From the NCBI GenBank assembly GCA_029449235.1, contig JANATG010000008.1:248001-312000 (forward strand): a stretch of DNA of 64,000 nt, given 5' to 3'. The position numbers and the translations under genes were made by a program. Within the stretch, counting starts at the first letter, position 1. Each line of letters begins with the position of its first letter. Of this stretch, positions 22,926-34,200 are shown piece by piece. The notes below the pieces were generated by a model. It made no database searches, was not told the DNA's origin, and saw nothing but the letters and a program-made list of their open reading frames with translations. This DNA is from Linnemannia schmuckeri. Lineage: Eukaryota; Mortierellomycota; Mortierellomycetes; Mortierellales; Mortierellaceae.

Positions 22926-24156
22926 TCAAATCCTGCCATCGATATACGAGGTAATACACTTCTCTGTCTCAACATACACCATCAAGATCTTATTCATCCT
23001 CTCCAGTGTAATCGCATCGGGGCGTGGTTTCTTGACGAGGATGTTGTCCCTTCAGTCATGACAAAGTCCATGGTGATGACGGAGTAGGTCCGGGCGGGGA
23101 CGATGCGACGCCAGTTCTTGGCTCGGTCCTGGAGCTCGCTTTGATGATGTGTGACGAATCGTTGGCAGGTTTTGTGGAGCCGTAGGTGAATCGGAGGTCG
23201 GCGGCTTGAATACACGATGTGACATCCTTTCCAGTTTCGGTGTTCTTCCCCATTCACCCCTCCACTATCAGAATAAAGGAGTCCACACATTCACATTCGC
23301 ACTCACATCCTCATCCTCATCCATACCATCCGATACAAAACAAAGGCAGTTACAGGAGTAATGTACCCAATGACACCAATCCCACACTTAATAATAGTAT
23401 ACGCCTTGACCAATTTCGTTAACTCCTGGTTCTTCGAAAAGTCAATATTGCAACAAACGACGGGCATGTCGAGCTTTGCTCAGAAACGTTGGACGACATC
23501 GGGGTCGTGGTCTCATTCGTGATTCCCGACCGTGGTTGCGTCGTAGCCTGGGTCGTTCATGATTTCTGAAGTTACGTTTCCTTTGTAATATGAGTAGAAC
23601 AGCGTGCCCTATTGAATGGAGTTAAGAGGTCGAGAGAATTGACGTTAATCTCGGTGGAGGTAGCGTGAGGGGGTATGGTACTTATTACGATGATATAGAT
23701 CAACTCGCTGCCTTACTTAGAACTAGACGAGAGGCTCATAGAGGGGAAGAAAGTAGTTTAGTTAGTTCCCTTGCACTTGACAAACACGAAGGCAAGCGTC
23801 CTGCCATTGTCGCACAACTCAAATCCGCGCCCCTCCACCTTACCTCATCACCACCATCAATCAACAAAGAACTTTTCCTCGCAGCATGACGTTTCTGATT
23901 AAGTGTCTTGTCGCGCCGCACCACCGTAACAATTTCCCGCCGCAATGTCCGCCGCGCTACAGATGGTTCCTAACGCGTTGTTAGATCGATACATGAATGG
24001 ATATCGTTGGTGTGAATGATGGTGATGTTGAGCCAGCCGTCTGTCTGTGCTTGGACCCGAGTATTTGTTGTAGAGAGGGAGAGGAGGGCAGCGGTGGTTG
24101 CGAGGAGAAAGGGAAAGGATTCTTGAGAGACGGGGGTGTCTTTCTTTGAGCCTCAT
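22926..24156 (-). pseudogene. Decayed 5'-nucleotidase (calcineurin-like phosphoesterase) gene
   Basis: Translating the minus strand in pieces recovers a secreted 5'-nucleotidase. There is a hydrophobic signal segment (FLLATTAALLSLSTT, frame-shifted from the ATG at 24156), then LNITIIHTNDIHS with the first metal ligands, CYGGAAR, and SSLLIDGGDE ending at an intact GTAAGG donor. After an acceptor come GTLFYSYYKGNVTSEIMN, TTVGNHE, MPVVCCNIDFSKN and IGVIGYITPVTA. The sequence then jumps to the C-terminal domain (AADLRFTYGS, TYSVITMDFVMTEG, KKPRPDAITLERM, ending SYIDGRI then TGA at 22926-22928). In-frame TGA codons at 23515-23513 and 23482-23480 stand where Trp is expected, frameshifts are present, and the middle of the protein is missing. 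Retained introns make it a decayed resident gene, not a retrocopy. Confidence 0.85.
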
Positions 24157-26036
24157 AGTGTATTTTTCTCCTGTGAATGTACGAGTGTGAGAGATGAGAA
24201 GATGGTGATTGAAGGGTGGGAAAGAGATGAGTATTTGAATGCTTTCTTGTTCGAGGCAGATGGAGCAGGATGATTTCGTTTTGATTTTGTTTGGTATGTG
24301 AAAAAGGAATGTCTAAGGGTATGAAATGTTTGTCTGCAGGGCTGCAAGGGTAGAGCAGAATAGATCACGAAAGAATAATTTTGTCTACGGCCACACATGC
24401 CATTGTGAATTGCATAGCAAAATTTTTGTTTATTTTTTTTCAGAGAGAAAAAAAAGGGGATTAAAGTTTGACCCCAAATATCAAGGAAAGAGGGTGTTTG
24501 CTTTTTTATTTTCTCACACCCACGTTTGATAATCCATGTCAACAGCGATCGTTGATTCCACAATCTTGCTGCCGTCACTTTTAGCATCTGGACGGCACGC
24601 TATAGGATCTGCTTATTCTCGGATCATTGCCCAACAGTGATCCTCGCCTCACAGCCATCGTTCAATCATCCACGCGCCCTTTTTTTTTTTTTTTTTTTCT
24701 TATCGTGCTCAGTCAAATAACCCCATATCAAAACATGACTTCGCTAAAGCACACAGAGTCTCCCTTGATTTTTTTTTGTCACGTCCCATAATCCTCATTT
24801 TTTTCGTTCGTTATCCTTTTTCCCTTGCCCTTCTTCTCCCTTTTAATCCAACCACAAATTAAAGAAAAGATGCGCGATGAGATGGACTAAAGGCGCATGA
24901 AAAAATACACGAACACTTTCTTTCATCCTCTTAACCAACCGTCCATCAAAACAGGGACCAGCTCGATATCGACGTCTATAATCTTTTTTTGCATCAAAAA
25001 AAAAATTCCTTTCACACCACAAAATAAATAAACATACTGGCCTTCGCAAACAATGAGTAAAAAGAGTATCGAGTTTCACCAAAAAAAAAACAAAAGTACC
25101 GACGTATCGGTTTTCAAAAATAAGTCAAAAGCGTATTGGTCCTCAACAAGAAAAGAAAGCAGACAAGCATAAGCCGCTTTTAAAAAAATAATGAAAAGAA
25201 AATATCTTCCTTCACAAAAACAGCAGCGAACAGGATTGTCCCGTCGCATTCTCAGTTTTTCAATGCAACAAGATATCATCCTGCATAAAACATAAGAGAT
25301 GAGTAACGACGAGAAAAAAAATACATGGTATAGTATCATGCTCAGTTCCTTACTTTTTCAAAAAAGAATATCGAGTGGCAAGCTGAATTTTCTTTTTCTG
25401 TACAAGCTATACTTCAACCAGTAGTTACTTATCATTCTCTCTGTTGTTGTTGTCCTCACAAACATCTCTCTATTTCAATATCAAAGAAAAGCTCCCAAAA
25501 ACGATAACAACTCAACTTACAACCACCCCCTCCTTTCTTTGACCATGTCCATTCTGTCGCCGACGATTTCAAGAACGGTTATCGGCCGCCCCTCTACAAA
25601 TTTAAAATAGAAATCGGTACGTTCATTCCCATATTTCCATGCGTTTTTCAATATCACTTTTCTTCTTTTTCTTTTTTGACACGTTCCATTCTACTGCTCC
25701 GCCTTATACACATTTTTTCAAATGAGTACTTATCATCTTTATAACGTTTACTCAGTCACATAGGCATCTCAGGATCCCATCATAGTAAACCCTTTCTCGA
25801 AACAAGCCAGGACGTAAGTATACATATGTAGTTTGTCCTCTCGCGAGGAGTTGGTGGCCCGACGAAATGAGATCAAGGGCGGATGAATTGCCATGGCTGT
25901 GAAAGTTGTAAAGAGCAACTAAATAAAGAAAAATAAGGCCTAACCTCAATCCTCTCCATGTACTCCTCTTGACCCCTAGATCGCCATCTGAGCAAGCAGA
26001 AATGATCTGGTATCCAACTGGCTGAGCAGGGGCAGA
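24157..26036. other. AT-rich intergenic stretch
   Basis: No gene can be supported. The stretch is AT-rich with short T and A runs (for example near 24680-24699) and stop codons in all frames. It separates the 5'-nucleotidase pseudogene from the gene fragments and transposon to the right. Confidence 0.4.
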
Positions 26037-26641
26037 AATGAGGGACCACGGAGTCGAGTCGACTCGAGGGACTCGCTTGGCACAGTATCGGCGCTGTCAG
26101 CTGTAAGAAAAGAAAACCACCTGTGGAATCCGCATCGATGACGAGGGCGATCGGGGGACTCGGTCTGCAGGTCAGAAATGGTGGTGCTGGCGACAACTCT
26201 TGGAACCTGCGGGTTTAAACTGCTAATGTGCGAGACCGTATCGATATTAGAGAGAGGATCTGAAAGAATATCGTCAAGTAGCTCCTTGAAAATCGTATGT
26301 ACTGGTGACAGGGGTGATGACAGTGACAGGCAGGATCCTTAGGTTGGGAACGCTGACAGCAGAGGGACCGATTCTTTCAAACGGCTTTATAGGCTGAGTT
26401 GCATATGACAAACAACAAATCAGCACGCCCGGTAAGGTTTTACGATAGCATGTAAAAAAAAAATGGAACACTCAGTGCTGATCGTGATGTGGTCACGCTT
26501 GCAATATAACAATCATGAATGCTTACCTTGCGGGCTGTCCTTTTTTCCCTCTTTGATAGATCTCTGTTGTAATCCGAGACCGACGCTGTGAGAGAAAGTA
26601 CTGGAGATATCGGTGGTAAGTTCATACGTGGGAGGAACGAA
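26037..26641 (-). pseudogene. Fragments of an unrecognised gene beside the transposon
   Basis: On the minus strand a candidate exon 26641-26527 is bounded by CAG acceptor and GTAAGC donor and encodes FVPPTYELTTDISSTF and SHSVGLGLQQRSIKEG. Further pieces follow: PFERIGPSAVSVPNLRI and, after a frame change, LLDDILSDPLSNIDTVSH and RVVASTTISDLQTES. The peptides look coding but cannot be joined without a frameshift, and no family is recognised. The fragments start about 50 bp left of the transposon, so the upstream part of the gene may have been displaced by it. Random AT-poor sequence is an alternative. Confidence 0.3.
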
Positions 26642-26795
26642 CTGAGGCGAAAGAGGAACAAATGAATGAGGCAAAAAATAGTGGCATAAAAAAAAAGAGT
26701 TAACTTTCAGTATAATACATTTTTGTACGTGTCACTCGTGGTAGCCGATCTATTTTTTTAGGAATCGTTACTTTTGTGCCATCACTCTCGCATAC

Positions 26796-27941
26796 ATGGA
26801 TGTCGACTTCAACTTGCATGGACTCTACCAGGGCGACGGAGATACCACGGATGAGGAAGAAGTTGACTTGGAGCCGGGCACAAACGATGAGGTTGCGATT
26901 AACGACGATGCTGGCCATATAAACCAACTTTTTCTTATCGGTCATCAGTTACTCCAATGAAGACTTCGCGACAATCCTCCAGTACCTAATGTCGCCTTCA
27001 ACCTAGATCTGTACGACGAGGCCAAGTGCGAGCAAGAGTTTTATTTTCACGTCGATGAGATCTACGATATCGACGCAGCCCTGCGGTTACCACAAATAAT
27101 GGTCCTGGATAATGACACTCGATTTCAGACCATTGAGGGACTTTGCATTGTCCTTCGTCAAATCGCATACTCTTGCCGTTGGCATGACTTGATGCATATA
27201 TTTGGTCGATCAGGAGGCATGCTCAGTCGAATGGGGAACGCAGTTATGAGCTGAGTATATCGGCGGTGAAGCCACCGGCTGTTTGAGTGGGATCATGCAA
27301 GGTTGACGCCAACCAAATTGGAGGAGTTCGCCGATGCAGTTTTTCGAGCAGAATCACCATTGCGGCGGGTCATAGGGTTCATCAACGGGATCGTTAGGCC
27401 CATCGCTCAACATATCATCAACCAACAGCGTGACTACAGCGGCCATGAGCGCCTCAACGCCCTCAAGTATCAAGCAGTGACCACTCCGGATGGCATTACT
27501 GTTCATCTTGCAGGGGCGTTCCAAGGAGCACATAATGACAGACAGATGTATCAGGCCTCTCGATTGAAGGAAATACTTTTGCAACGGGCCAAGGGCACAC
27601 ACAGCAACCAAATGTACCTCTACGGCAATATGGGACACACCATTTCTCCAGTTCTCATAGTCCCATACCCAAAGCAAGGCATCACTCCTCCATAGACGGC
27701 ATTCAACGGGGCTCTGTCCAATATCAGGGTTGCAGTTGAGTGGGGTTTTGGAACTGTTGGTCAATATTTCGCGTTCCCTGATTACAAGAAGACACAGCGG
27801 TCACTGCTCTCTGAGGCCAAGGTCCATTACGTGGTATCCATTCTTTTCACCAATATTCATTCATGTATTGTTGAAACCAATCCATTTGTTGGTCGCTTCG
27901 GAGTGACCCCTCCTTCACTTGAGGAGTATCTCCACAATTAA
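26796..27941 (+). pseudogene. PIF/Harbinger transposase, inactivated by point mutations only
   Basis: One uninterrupted frame of 382 codons runs from ATG 26796 to TAA 27939-27941, broken only by internal stops at codons 55 (TGA, 26958), 153 (TGA, 27252), 158 (TGA, 27267) and 300 (TAG, 27693). Family features are an acidic N-terminus, TRFQTIEGLCIVLRQIAY (N-terminal helical domain), the DDE region with GFINGIVRPI, HLAGAFQGAHNDRQM, LYGNMGHT and VAVEWGFG, and the C-terminal TPPSLEEYL. The first two catalytic Asp (normally in FIDG and YGDP) are both Asn here, while the Glu in VEWGFG is kept. The three TGA codons fit former Trp codons, as in MS-VYRR-SHRLFEWD. No frameshift is present. Confidence 0.88.
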
Positions 27942-27971
27942 TTATTATAAAATAAACAACTACGTATATGC

Positions 27972-28220
27972 TTAGTTCCTTTTGACATAAAGGCCAGCAA
28001 TCGTCTTGAACAATTTGGTTGCCTCAAGCAAGGCTTGGGAGACTTCAGCCTGCTGATAGGCCTTGCGTCACTTCCGACGGCGTTGTTAGATAACCTGGGC
28101 GTTCTCTGTATTGTCGGATTCGGTACCGGAAAGAACGACTGAATCTTGGGGCTCCTCGGATACTGTTCGACCACCTCTTGCCGCCTAGAAAGTATTATCT
28201 CGACTACAAGGTTCGCCTCA
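27972..28220 (-). pseudogene. Transposon-linked second (helper) frame, remnant
   Basis: The minus-strand frame ending in TAA (27974-27972) reads RKAYQQAEVSQALLEATKLF and KTIAGLYVKRN at its C-terminus, with VSEEPQDSVVLSGTESDN upstream. Internal stops are TGA (28070-28068, within RRRK-RKAY), TAA (28088-28086, within QVI-QRRRK) and TAG (28187-28185). Each can come from TGG, CAA and CAG by a single transition. PIF/Harbinger elements carry a second, often Myb-like, protein needed for transposition, and position and orientation fit that. No Myb domain is visible in what remains. Confidence 0.6.
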
Positions 28221-28986
28221 GACTCTAGGCGCTCCCTGTCCTTGATTGAATGGAAATAGCAACCGATCAAAAAAAATTTACTTCGCCTTTTGAACTTAGG
28301 ACTACCTGTACCGGAATTCGAGGAGCTGGTCGCCAAAAAAAAAAAAAAAAAAAAAAAAGTAAACTGCCGACCTCCAGCAGCAGCAACAACAATAAAACAG
28401 GACAAGGAAGCATCAGCTACAGAAATCTGGATCATAAAGGTAGCGATTCTGATCACCACACATCGCAAAGGGGAAGACTAATTTCGAAAATGCGTTCAGC
28501 CAGAGTACATGTATCGGCGAGGACGAGAACGATGACGACAAATATAATCAAATGAGGTTTAACGCCGGCGCGACAGAAAACTTAATCCTAACATTAGACC
28601 TCGTCGTACGAAAATAGAAACTGATGAAAGTTATGACGGGGATGACGAGGACAGCGACAACTTCATTGCTCCTCTCGAGATGATCTTTGTAAAGCGCAAT
28701 GCCCTTTGAAAAGAAAGCAATAGTGCTATTTTGTGTGGATTGTTGAAAGAGAAAGCTGCTATGCATAATTATAAAGTATTTCTTGTCCGTTTTAACATAT
28801 GGCGTGGGGCCATGTTTGAGACCCATGTCATATTTAAAAGCAGCACACATCTACATTTTGTATAAGATTGAATCGGCAAAGGATTTTTATTTTTATGAAC
28901 AACAATAAAAAGAGAGTACTACAAACACAGGTATTAGGTGAGTGAGGTATTGAAAAGAAAACCTAATCGCCAAAAGGCGATATTCT

Positions 28987-30706
28987 CTAAAGAACAAAGG
29001 AAGCAATGACGGCAGCGAGGGTCCAGCCTGCAACCGAAAGACCAGCAGAAACAGTCGAAGCAGACGACTTCTTTCCAGGGTTAGCAGTACTCTTAACCAC
29101 TCCAGGGGCAGAAATTGGCTCCTCCTTATCATCCTTGGCAGCGGGTGATGTTGGAGTCGAGACCTCAGGCTCAGCTTTTCCAGTCTGCTTAACACCAGAA
29201 GCTGGAGGAACAGGAGCAGGGGCAGGGGTAGTAGGCTTCTTGGGTGCGGGGGCGGCGGGAAGGGCAGGGACGGCATTATAGCCAACCTTATCATTCAAGC
29301 ACTGAGCAATACTCATAGGCTTCATACCCTTCTTCATACCCATATCCAACAGTGTCCTAGCCATGGGAACCAACTTCTTGTCACCGTCGTGTTGAAGAGT
29401 AACGACGCCCTTCTTCCTGTTTGGGAGGGTTTTGAGGGCCGAGTTGAAGATGTTGACGATTTGTTTGGAACTGATGGTGTTCTCAGCGAGTTGCCAGTCC
29501 TGGGTGTCCCATTCGGTTGACCAAATCACGGTCTTGAAACCCAGCTCGCGGGCGATTGCGCGGACGCGGTTATCAATATCGCCTATTTCGTAGAAAGAAA
29601 AAGTGAATTAGGTTTTTAGGTGAAAAAATGATGCATGAAAAAGGTGACGCGAAAAAAGGAAGTGGACAGGAGAACGCGCTATGACAGAAGCAATATATTT
29701 TTTTTTCGTGTTGCATTGACCACATCCCCCGCATGAAATTTTTTCCTCCCCAACGGTCCTCTTTAAAATAAGGAATCGGGCCAGCCTCATTCACTCTTCC
29801 TTTTGTGCACACAGGCTCCATCGGAATCTGGGGGATGGGGTAATAGTGCAAGATAGAAATTTCAAATAGCATTCCCATGGGATTAAAACAGCGGAATGAG
29901 AAAAGGAAAGGGGGACATACCATATGGAGGACGGAAGTACTTGACTTTGTATCCTGTGTGATCAAAGATGTACTTTTCAGTCCACTTGAGCTCAGCAACA
30001 ATCTCTTCGTTGGTGAGGGTGGTCAATCCCGAATGCGACCAGGCTAATCGTTTGTGCCCACAGAATAAAAAAACAACAATTTTCAATATTTTATGCTTCT
30101 AAACATCGTTGTGCAACCATGAATTGAACAAACAAAAAGAAACTTACTGTGAGAGGCAAGGTGGTGACCCTTATCAATAGTGTCCTGGAGCAACCAAGGT
30201 GCCTTGGTCGACTTCATGCCAGTAACAAAGAACGTCGCCGTTAAATTCTTTTCCTTCAACAGATCAAACAAGTGTTCGGTCACACCAGGCTCGGGGCCAT
30301 CATCAAATGTCAGACCCCATTCGTTCTTTCCGGGGCATTCGAACACATCATCGGGTGCAAAACAACCGGTACAGGTCCACCAGCAATCCTTCTCGGGAAC
30401 CTCCTTCTCGGGGCACTCTGGTGGGTCACCGGGGGAATCGGTGTGGCGGATGGGCAGCTTGGGGACCTTGGACCAGTCGATCGACTTAACCCAGGCCTTG
30501 ACCTCGGGTGTGTTGGTCTTGGGCTTCTCGCCGTAGTCGGGCCAGGGACTTGAGCCCTTGGGGTGTGAGATGTCGGGCTTGTGGGGGATCTTGGGTGCAG
30601 CTGCATCGGCCACGGTTGTGAAGAGGGTGATTGCCAGGGCGATGGAGCCGAGGAGGATCGCGGCCGTGATCTTTTTCTTGTGGTTGTTGGTTCCTGAGCG
30701 CGTCAT
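28987..30706 (-). CDS. Chitin deacetylase, secreted and GPI-anchored
   Basis: This is a carbohydrate esterase family 4 enzyme that removes acetyl groups from chitin to give chitosan at the cell wall. Exons 30706-30148, 30043-29921 and 29582-28987 (TAG) join to 425 aa. An N-terminal hydrophobic segment (AAILLGSIALAITLFTTVADA) is the signal peptide. All five NodB motifs are present: TFDDGP (133-138, catalytic base and metal Asp), HTWSH (186-190, two metal His, formed across the first splice), RPPYG (224-228, across the second), DTQDW (253-257), and LQHDG (290-294, catalytic His). A Cys-rich segment (CWWTCTGC) lies before the catalytic domain. The C-terminus is a Pro/Thr/Ser stalk and a hydrophobic tail (AGWTLAAVIASFVL), fitting GPI attachment. 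A TATA box lies about 110 bp upstream of the ATG. Confidence 0.95.
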
Positions 30707-30813
30707 TTTTTTTATTTGTGGTATTAGTGGTGCTGTTTCTGGTATATTAAAAGGTAAGAGTGAAGAGGGAGAAGTGAGTGAAGAAAGATGTGAGAGGGAT
30801 GGATGAATGTCGA

Positions 30814-30822
30814 TTTTATATA
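30814..30822 (-). promoter_or_regulatory. TATA box of the chitin deacetylase gene
   Basis: The minus strand reads TATATAAAA about 108-116 nt upstream of the start codon, a good match to a TATA element with room for a short 5' UTR. Confidence 0.5.
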
Positions 30823-31206
30823 CTCGTCCGAGTCCATATATTTTTATCGCGCTCGTTCTGAAATGCTCCGTTCGGACAGAATCAAAACACCTGCGAACAA
30901 AATAATAAATCTCCATATTTCGTCTCTTAGGACCGATTGCAATTCGAGCTACATCTTCCCCGCATAAACACTCTCCCTCTCCCCTCATCTTCTATTCTTC
31001 CAACACTTGCTCCATTTCTGCAGGCTATCATCATGAATTACGCTAAAATTGTTGTTATTGCAATATGCTCAGGAACACAGTCAACATAACAACAACGAAA
31101 AGGATTACTAGTTGGATAAAACAAAATATATGAAAAAGCGGACAAAGGGGGAATGAGAGGAGCTACTATCTGTATTGCATGGAAAGGAAGAAAAAAGAAA
31201 GGTCTA
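30823..31206. other. Intergenic: chitin deacetylase upstream, SMARCC 3' flank
   Basis: No gene is seen. A pyrimidine-rich stretch (CTCTCCCTCTCCCCTCATCTTC) lies near 30970-30993. The rest is AT-rich. Confidence 0.4.
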
Positions 31207-34200
31207 TCATGGCAAAGGCATCACGACAACACCCTCTGCATTCTGGTCTCGGGTCAACGGTCCCACTCCTTGTCCCTGCTCCTGCTGCTGACGGACCGTC
31301 GCCTCGTTCTGGAAAGTCGTTCCGGTACCAGTGACACCGCCTGGTGGAACAGTGACATTGGCAATCGCTTGTGGGTTGGCAGTCTGCCTTGCTAACTGGA
31401 ACTTCTCCTGCATAGACATGATGCTCTTTTTCATCGCCAACCGGTCGAGGTACAGCTGCTGTCGTTGCCTCTCCAGCTCGCGCTTCTCTGTCTCTAAAAC
31501 ACTCTCCAACTCCTCAAACTGCTGCAACTTGAGCTCCATCTTCTTGAGTTGTGCCTCCACAACCTGTGTGACCAATCTCCGGACCTCGCGCTCTTCGTTG
31601 TCTGCCAACACCTTGGCCTTAGCTGCTGCCGAACCAAGAGCTGCTGCTCCTACCCTCTCCAAAGTTGAACGAGGCAAGCCCGCAATATCGGTCGATGCTT
31701 CACCATCCTGCTTCATTTCTGTGTCCTTGTCCTCTCCTGCTGCTTTGTCAACGTCCATCTCGCCAGGCTGTGCCTCTGCCTTGGGTTCTGCATCTCCATT
31801 CTCGACAGGTGCGGTCTTACCAGCCTTCTCAGTCTGTGCTCCCTCAGTACTCTCGCCCTCAACGGCCTTCTTGGCCTGGGCCAACTCCTTCAAAGCACTT
31901 TTGGCAGCAGCAGCAGCCACACCAGGGTTCACAACGCTTGCCAAAAACGCTACGACGCTCATGACAGGGTTGTCGGCTTGACTGAAAGGAATGCGGTGAT
32001 ATTGAAGTGGCCCCAACTCGCGCTCTGATGAAGCTCCCAGATAAGGATCCTCGATGGGCAGCTGCAAGAAGTGAAGGATGCACTGCTCACGGCTGCGGGT
32101 TCCGACGTGCTCAGCAACCAAGTTCCAGTCCTCATCGTACATCTCCAAGCCCTCCAACAACAAGAGTGTCTCCTGATCTGTCCATGTATCGTCTGTGGCG
32201 TGCTTGAAGTGCTGAGCGTTGAGACGAATAAAGTCGCCCGACGACATGGTAGACGGGAAACGTCCCTCGAGGTAACAGTTGGAGCAGAGCTCAAAGTTCT
32301 TGGTCTTGACACTGTGGTAACGCATCTTGGTGCAGTCGGTGCCGCAGGTGAAGCAGTTAAAACGCTGCTTCTTGTCGGGATGTTGCTCCTCGCCTTCCTT
32401 GGTAGTCGCGGTGGGTGCTGCTGCGGCGTTGTTGCTAAAGATGTTGCGTCGGAGTTCCATGTTGGCTTCTGCCTTGGGAGCGCTGGCTGTTGCCACCCTC
32501 AACTCTCCATTTGCCTGAGCTGCCGTAGGTGCCGCCACACTTGGAAGGAAAGGCTGGAGTCCTCTGGGTGTATCAGCCGTTACGCGGAAATGACCAGTAA
32601 AAGCAGGTCCAACAGTCGATGGGCGAGTGTCAGGATCAACCTAATATGAAAGAAGAGAAGTAGCAATTAGTTACACAAGTCGAGAAAAAATAAAAATAGT
32701 CTTAAATGTCACAGATGACGTTTTCAGTGTCTTACCTGGTAGTTGATCAATCCCCACTGTTCCAAAAAGGCATGAACGCGAATGATGGCGCAGACATCTC
32801 CAGCCAGGTTTCTTCTGCAGGCGGTGACGGTGAGGTATTCCGAGGGGTTGAGGCGGTAGGTGTTGATCATAAAGTCGCGGTAATCCTTGTAAACAGTAGG
32901 AGTCTTGCTGCGGTTCTTCAGGTTGAAAAACTCTGGCAACGACTTGTGCTCAATCTCGTGAATCTTGGCGAGGTTAAACCATGCGGCGTAGGATGGAATG
33001 ATCACTTCCTGTGTCTGTCGAGAGAGATAACGGCCAGCCTCCTCCTCCAACTGGAAACGCTCGGCCTCGGCCTGGCTCAAAGCCTCCTCTGTCTCTGGTG
33101 GTGCACTTCCGCGGTTCGACTCTTGTTCCGTCACGCTCAATTCCTTGGGCTCAATCTCCTTGGCGGTTGCATCCTCAGTCTTGGGCTCAGTCTCGGCCTC
33201 AGCCTCAGCGTCAACCTCCATAGTGTCCACATCAGCTGCAAGTGTGCCCTCCTGTTCCTGAGTCGAAGCGGCAGTAGCAGTAGTTGTCTCCTCCATGTTG
33301 GCGTCGCCGGATGAGCTCTTGACGGGCTCTGCGGACTTATCCTTGTTTTCATCGGTATCCATGAGAGACTCTGAAGAGCTGCGCTTGATCCTCTTGGGAT
33401 CTGACTCGACTTGATCCGAGTTGTCGCGCTTGCTCCTGTACCGTTGGCTGAATGGGGCGAAAGTCTCTGAGCCCTGCTCGTTGGTCTTGCTGTTGTTTGA
33501 ATCGTAATCCTCCTCGTTCATCCACTCTGAGTACTTTACGCTGTCCTTGACCCAACGAGTCGAAATGTTCCAAGGTCCTTGATGCTCGGGAATAGGCTCT
33601 GGGTCAGCAAAGTCTCCAGAGGGATCTGCCACCCATTCGTCGTACGAATCGGGGTAGTACCAATGATGAATGAAGACCTTATCACCCTTCACTTCCAGTG
33701 TGCGGAGCCATTCGCCGTCGTCTGAGTGGTCCCGCTTCTCTGACATAACATGGACGATATGGGAGGCCTGCTGATGATCCTCAACAACGGTGCCTATTGT
33801 AATTTGTATCATATCGAGTGTGAGATGACAAGTCAGTGAGTACTCCAGCCTCCAAGTACCTGAAATTTACGAAGTTAAACTGAATGAGTTCTCTACCTCC
33901 CAACATGCGGATCGAGACTGAAAGTGAAGCCCGCTCCTCAGGGCTGACAGAGTCTGCAAAGGCGATAGAAGGGTTCTTGACAATGCCAGTCGAGACAAGG
34001 GCATCTCGGATGTGAGCAATTAACTGAATGTAAGGAGTGCTGTTAGCAGGGTTGGAAAAATCCCACTCAGTCCATCCCTGAGTTTGACGGTATTTGTAGG
34101 CGGCCAAAAGGACGTTGTAAACAGGGGCGTTAGCGGTGATGGCCTCAGCGTTGCCACGGGGGAAGACCTTTGCGGGAATTCTGACTGCTGCAGCAGCTGA

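Larger units (their letters stand above)
26700..28720. mobile_element. Dead PIF/Harbinger-type DNA transposon (limits approximate)
   Basis: The region contains a plus-strand DDE_Tnp_4-type transposase frame (26796-27941) and a convergent minus-strand helper frame (27972-28220 and beyond), the usual two-gene layout of PIF/Harbinger elements. An A22-23 run at about 28336-28358 and a short acidic plus-strand frame (28563-28709, with DESYDGDDEDSDNFIAPLE) lie to the right and may belong to it. I could not find convincing terminal inverted repeats or a 3-bp target duplication by eye, so both ends are estimates. Confidence 0.7.

Noticed and set aside
22655..22954. 99-codon plus ORF beside the 5'-nucleotidase pseudogene
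   Set aside because: Ser/Pro/His composition, overlaps the pseudogene 3' end on the opposite strand, no recognised motif.
26700..26945. Minus-strand 81-codon ORF (MTDKKKLVYMASIVVN...)
   Set aside because: It is antisense to the acidic N-terminus of the transposase, whose frame continues in phase for 382 codons.
26796..28220. TGA read as tryptophan (code reassignment) in the transposon and nearby pseudogene
   Set aside because: Intact genes here end in TGA (SMARCC, 287-aa gene), and the transposase also has Asp-to-Asn changes and TAG/TAA stops, so mutation explains it better.
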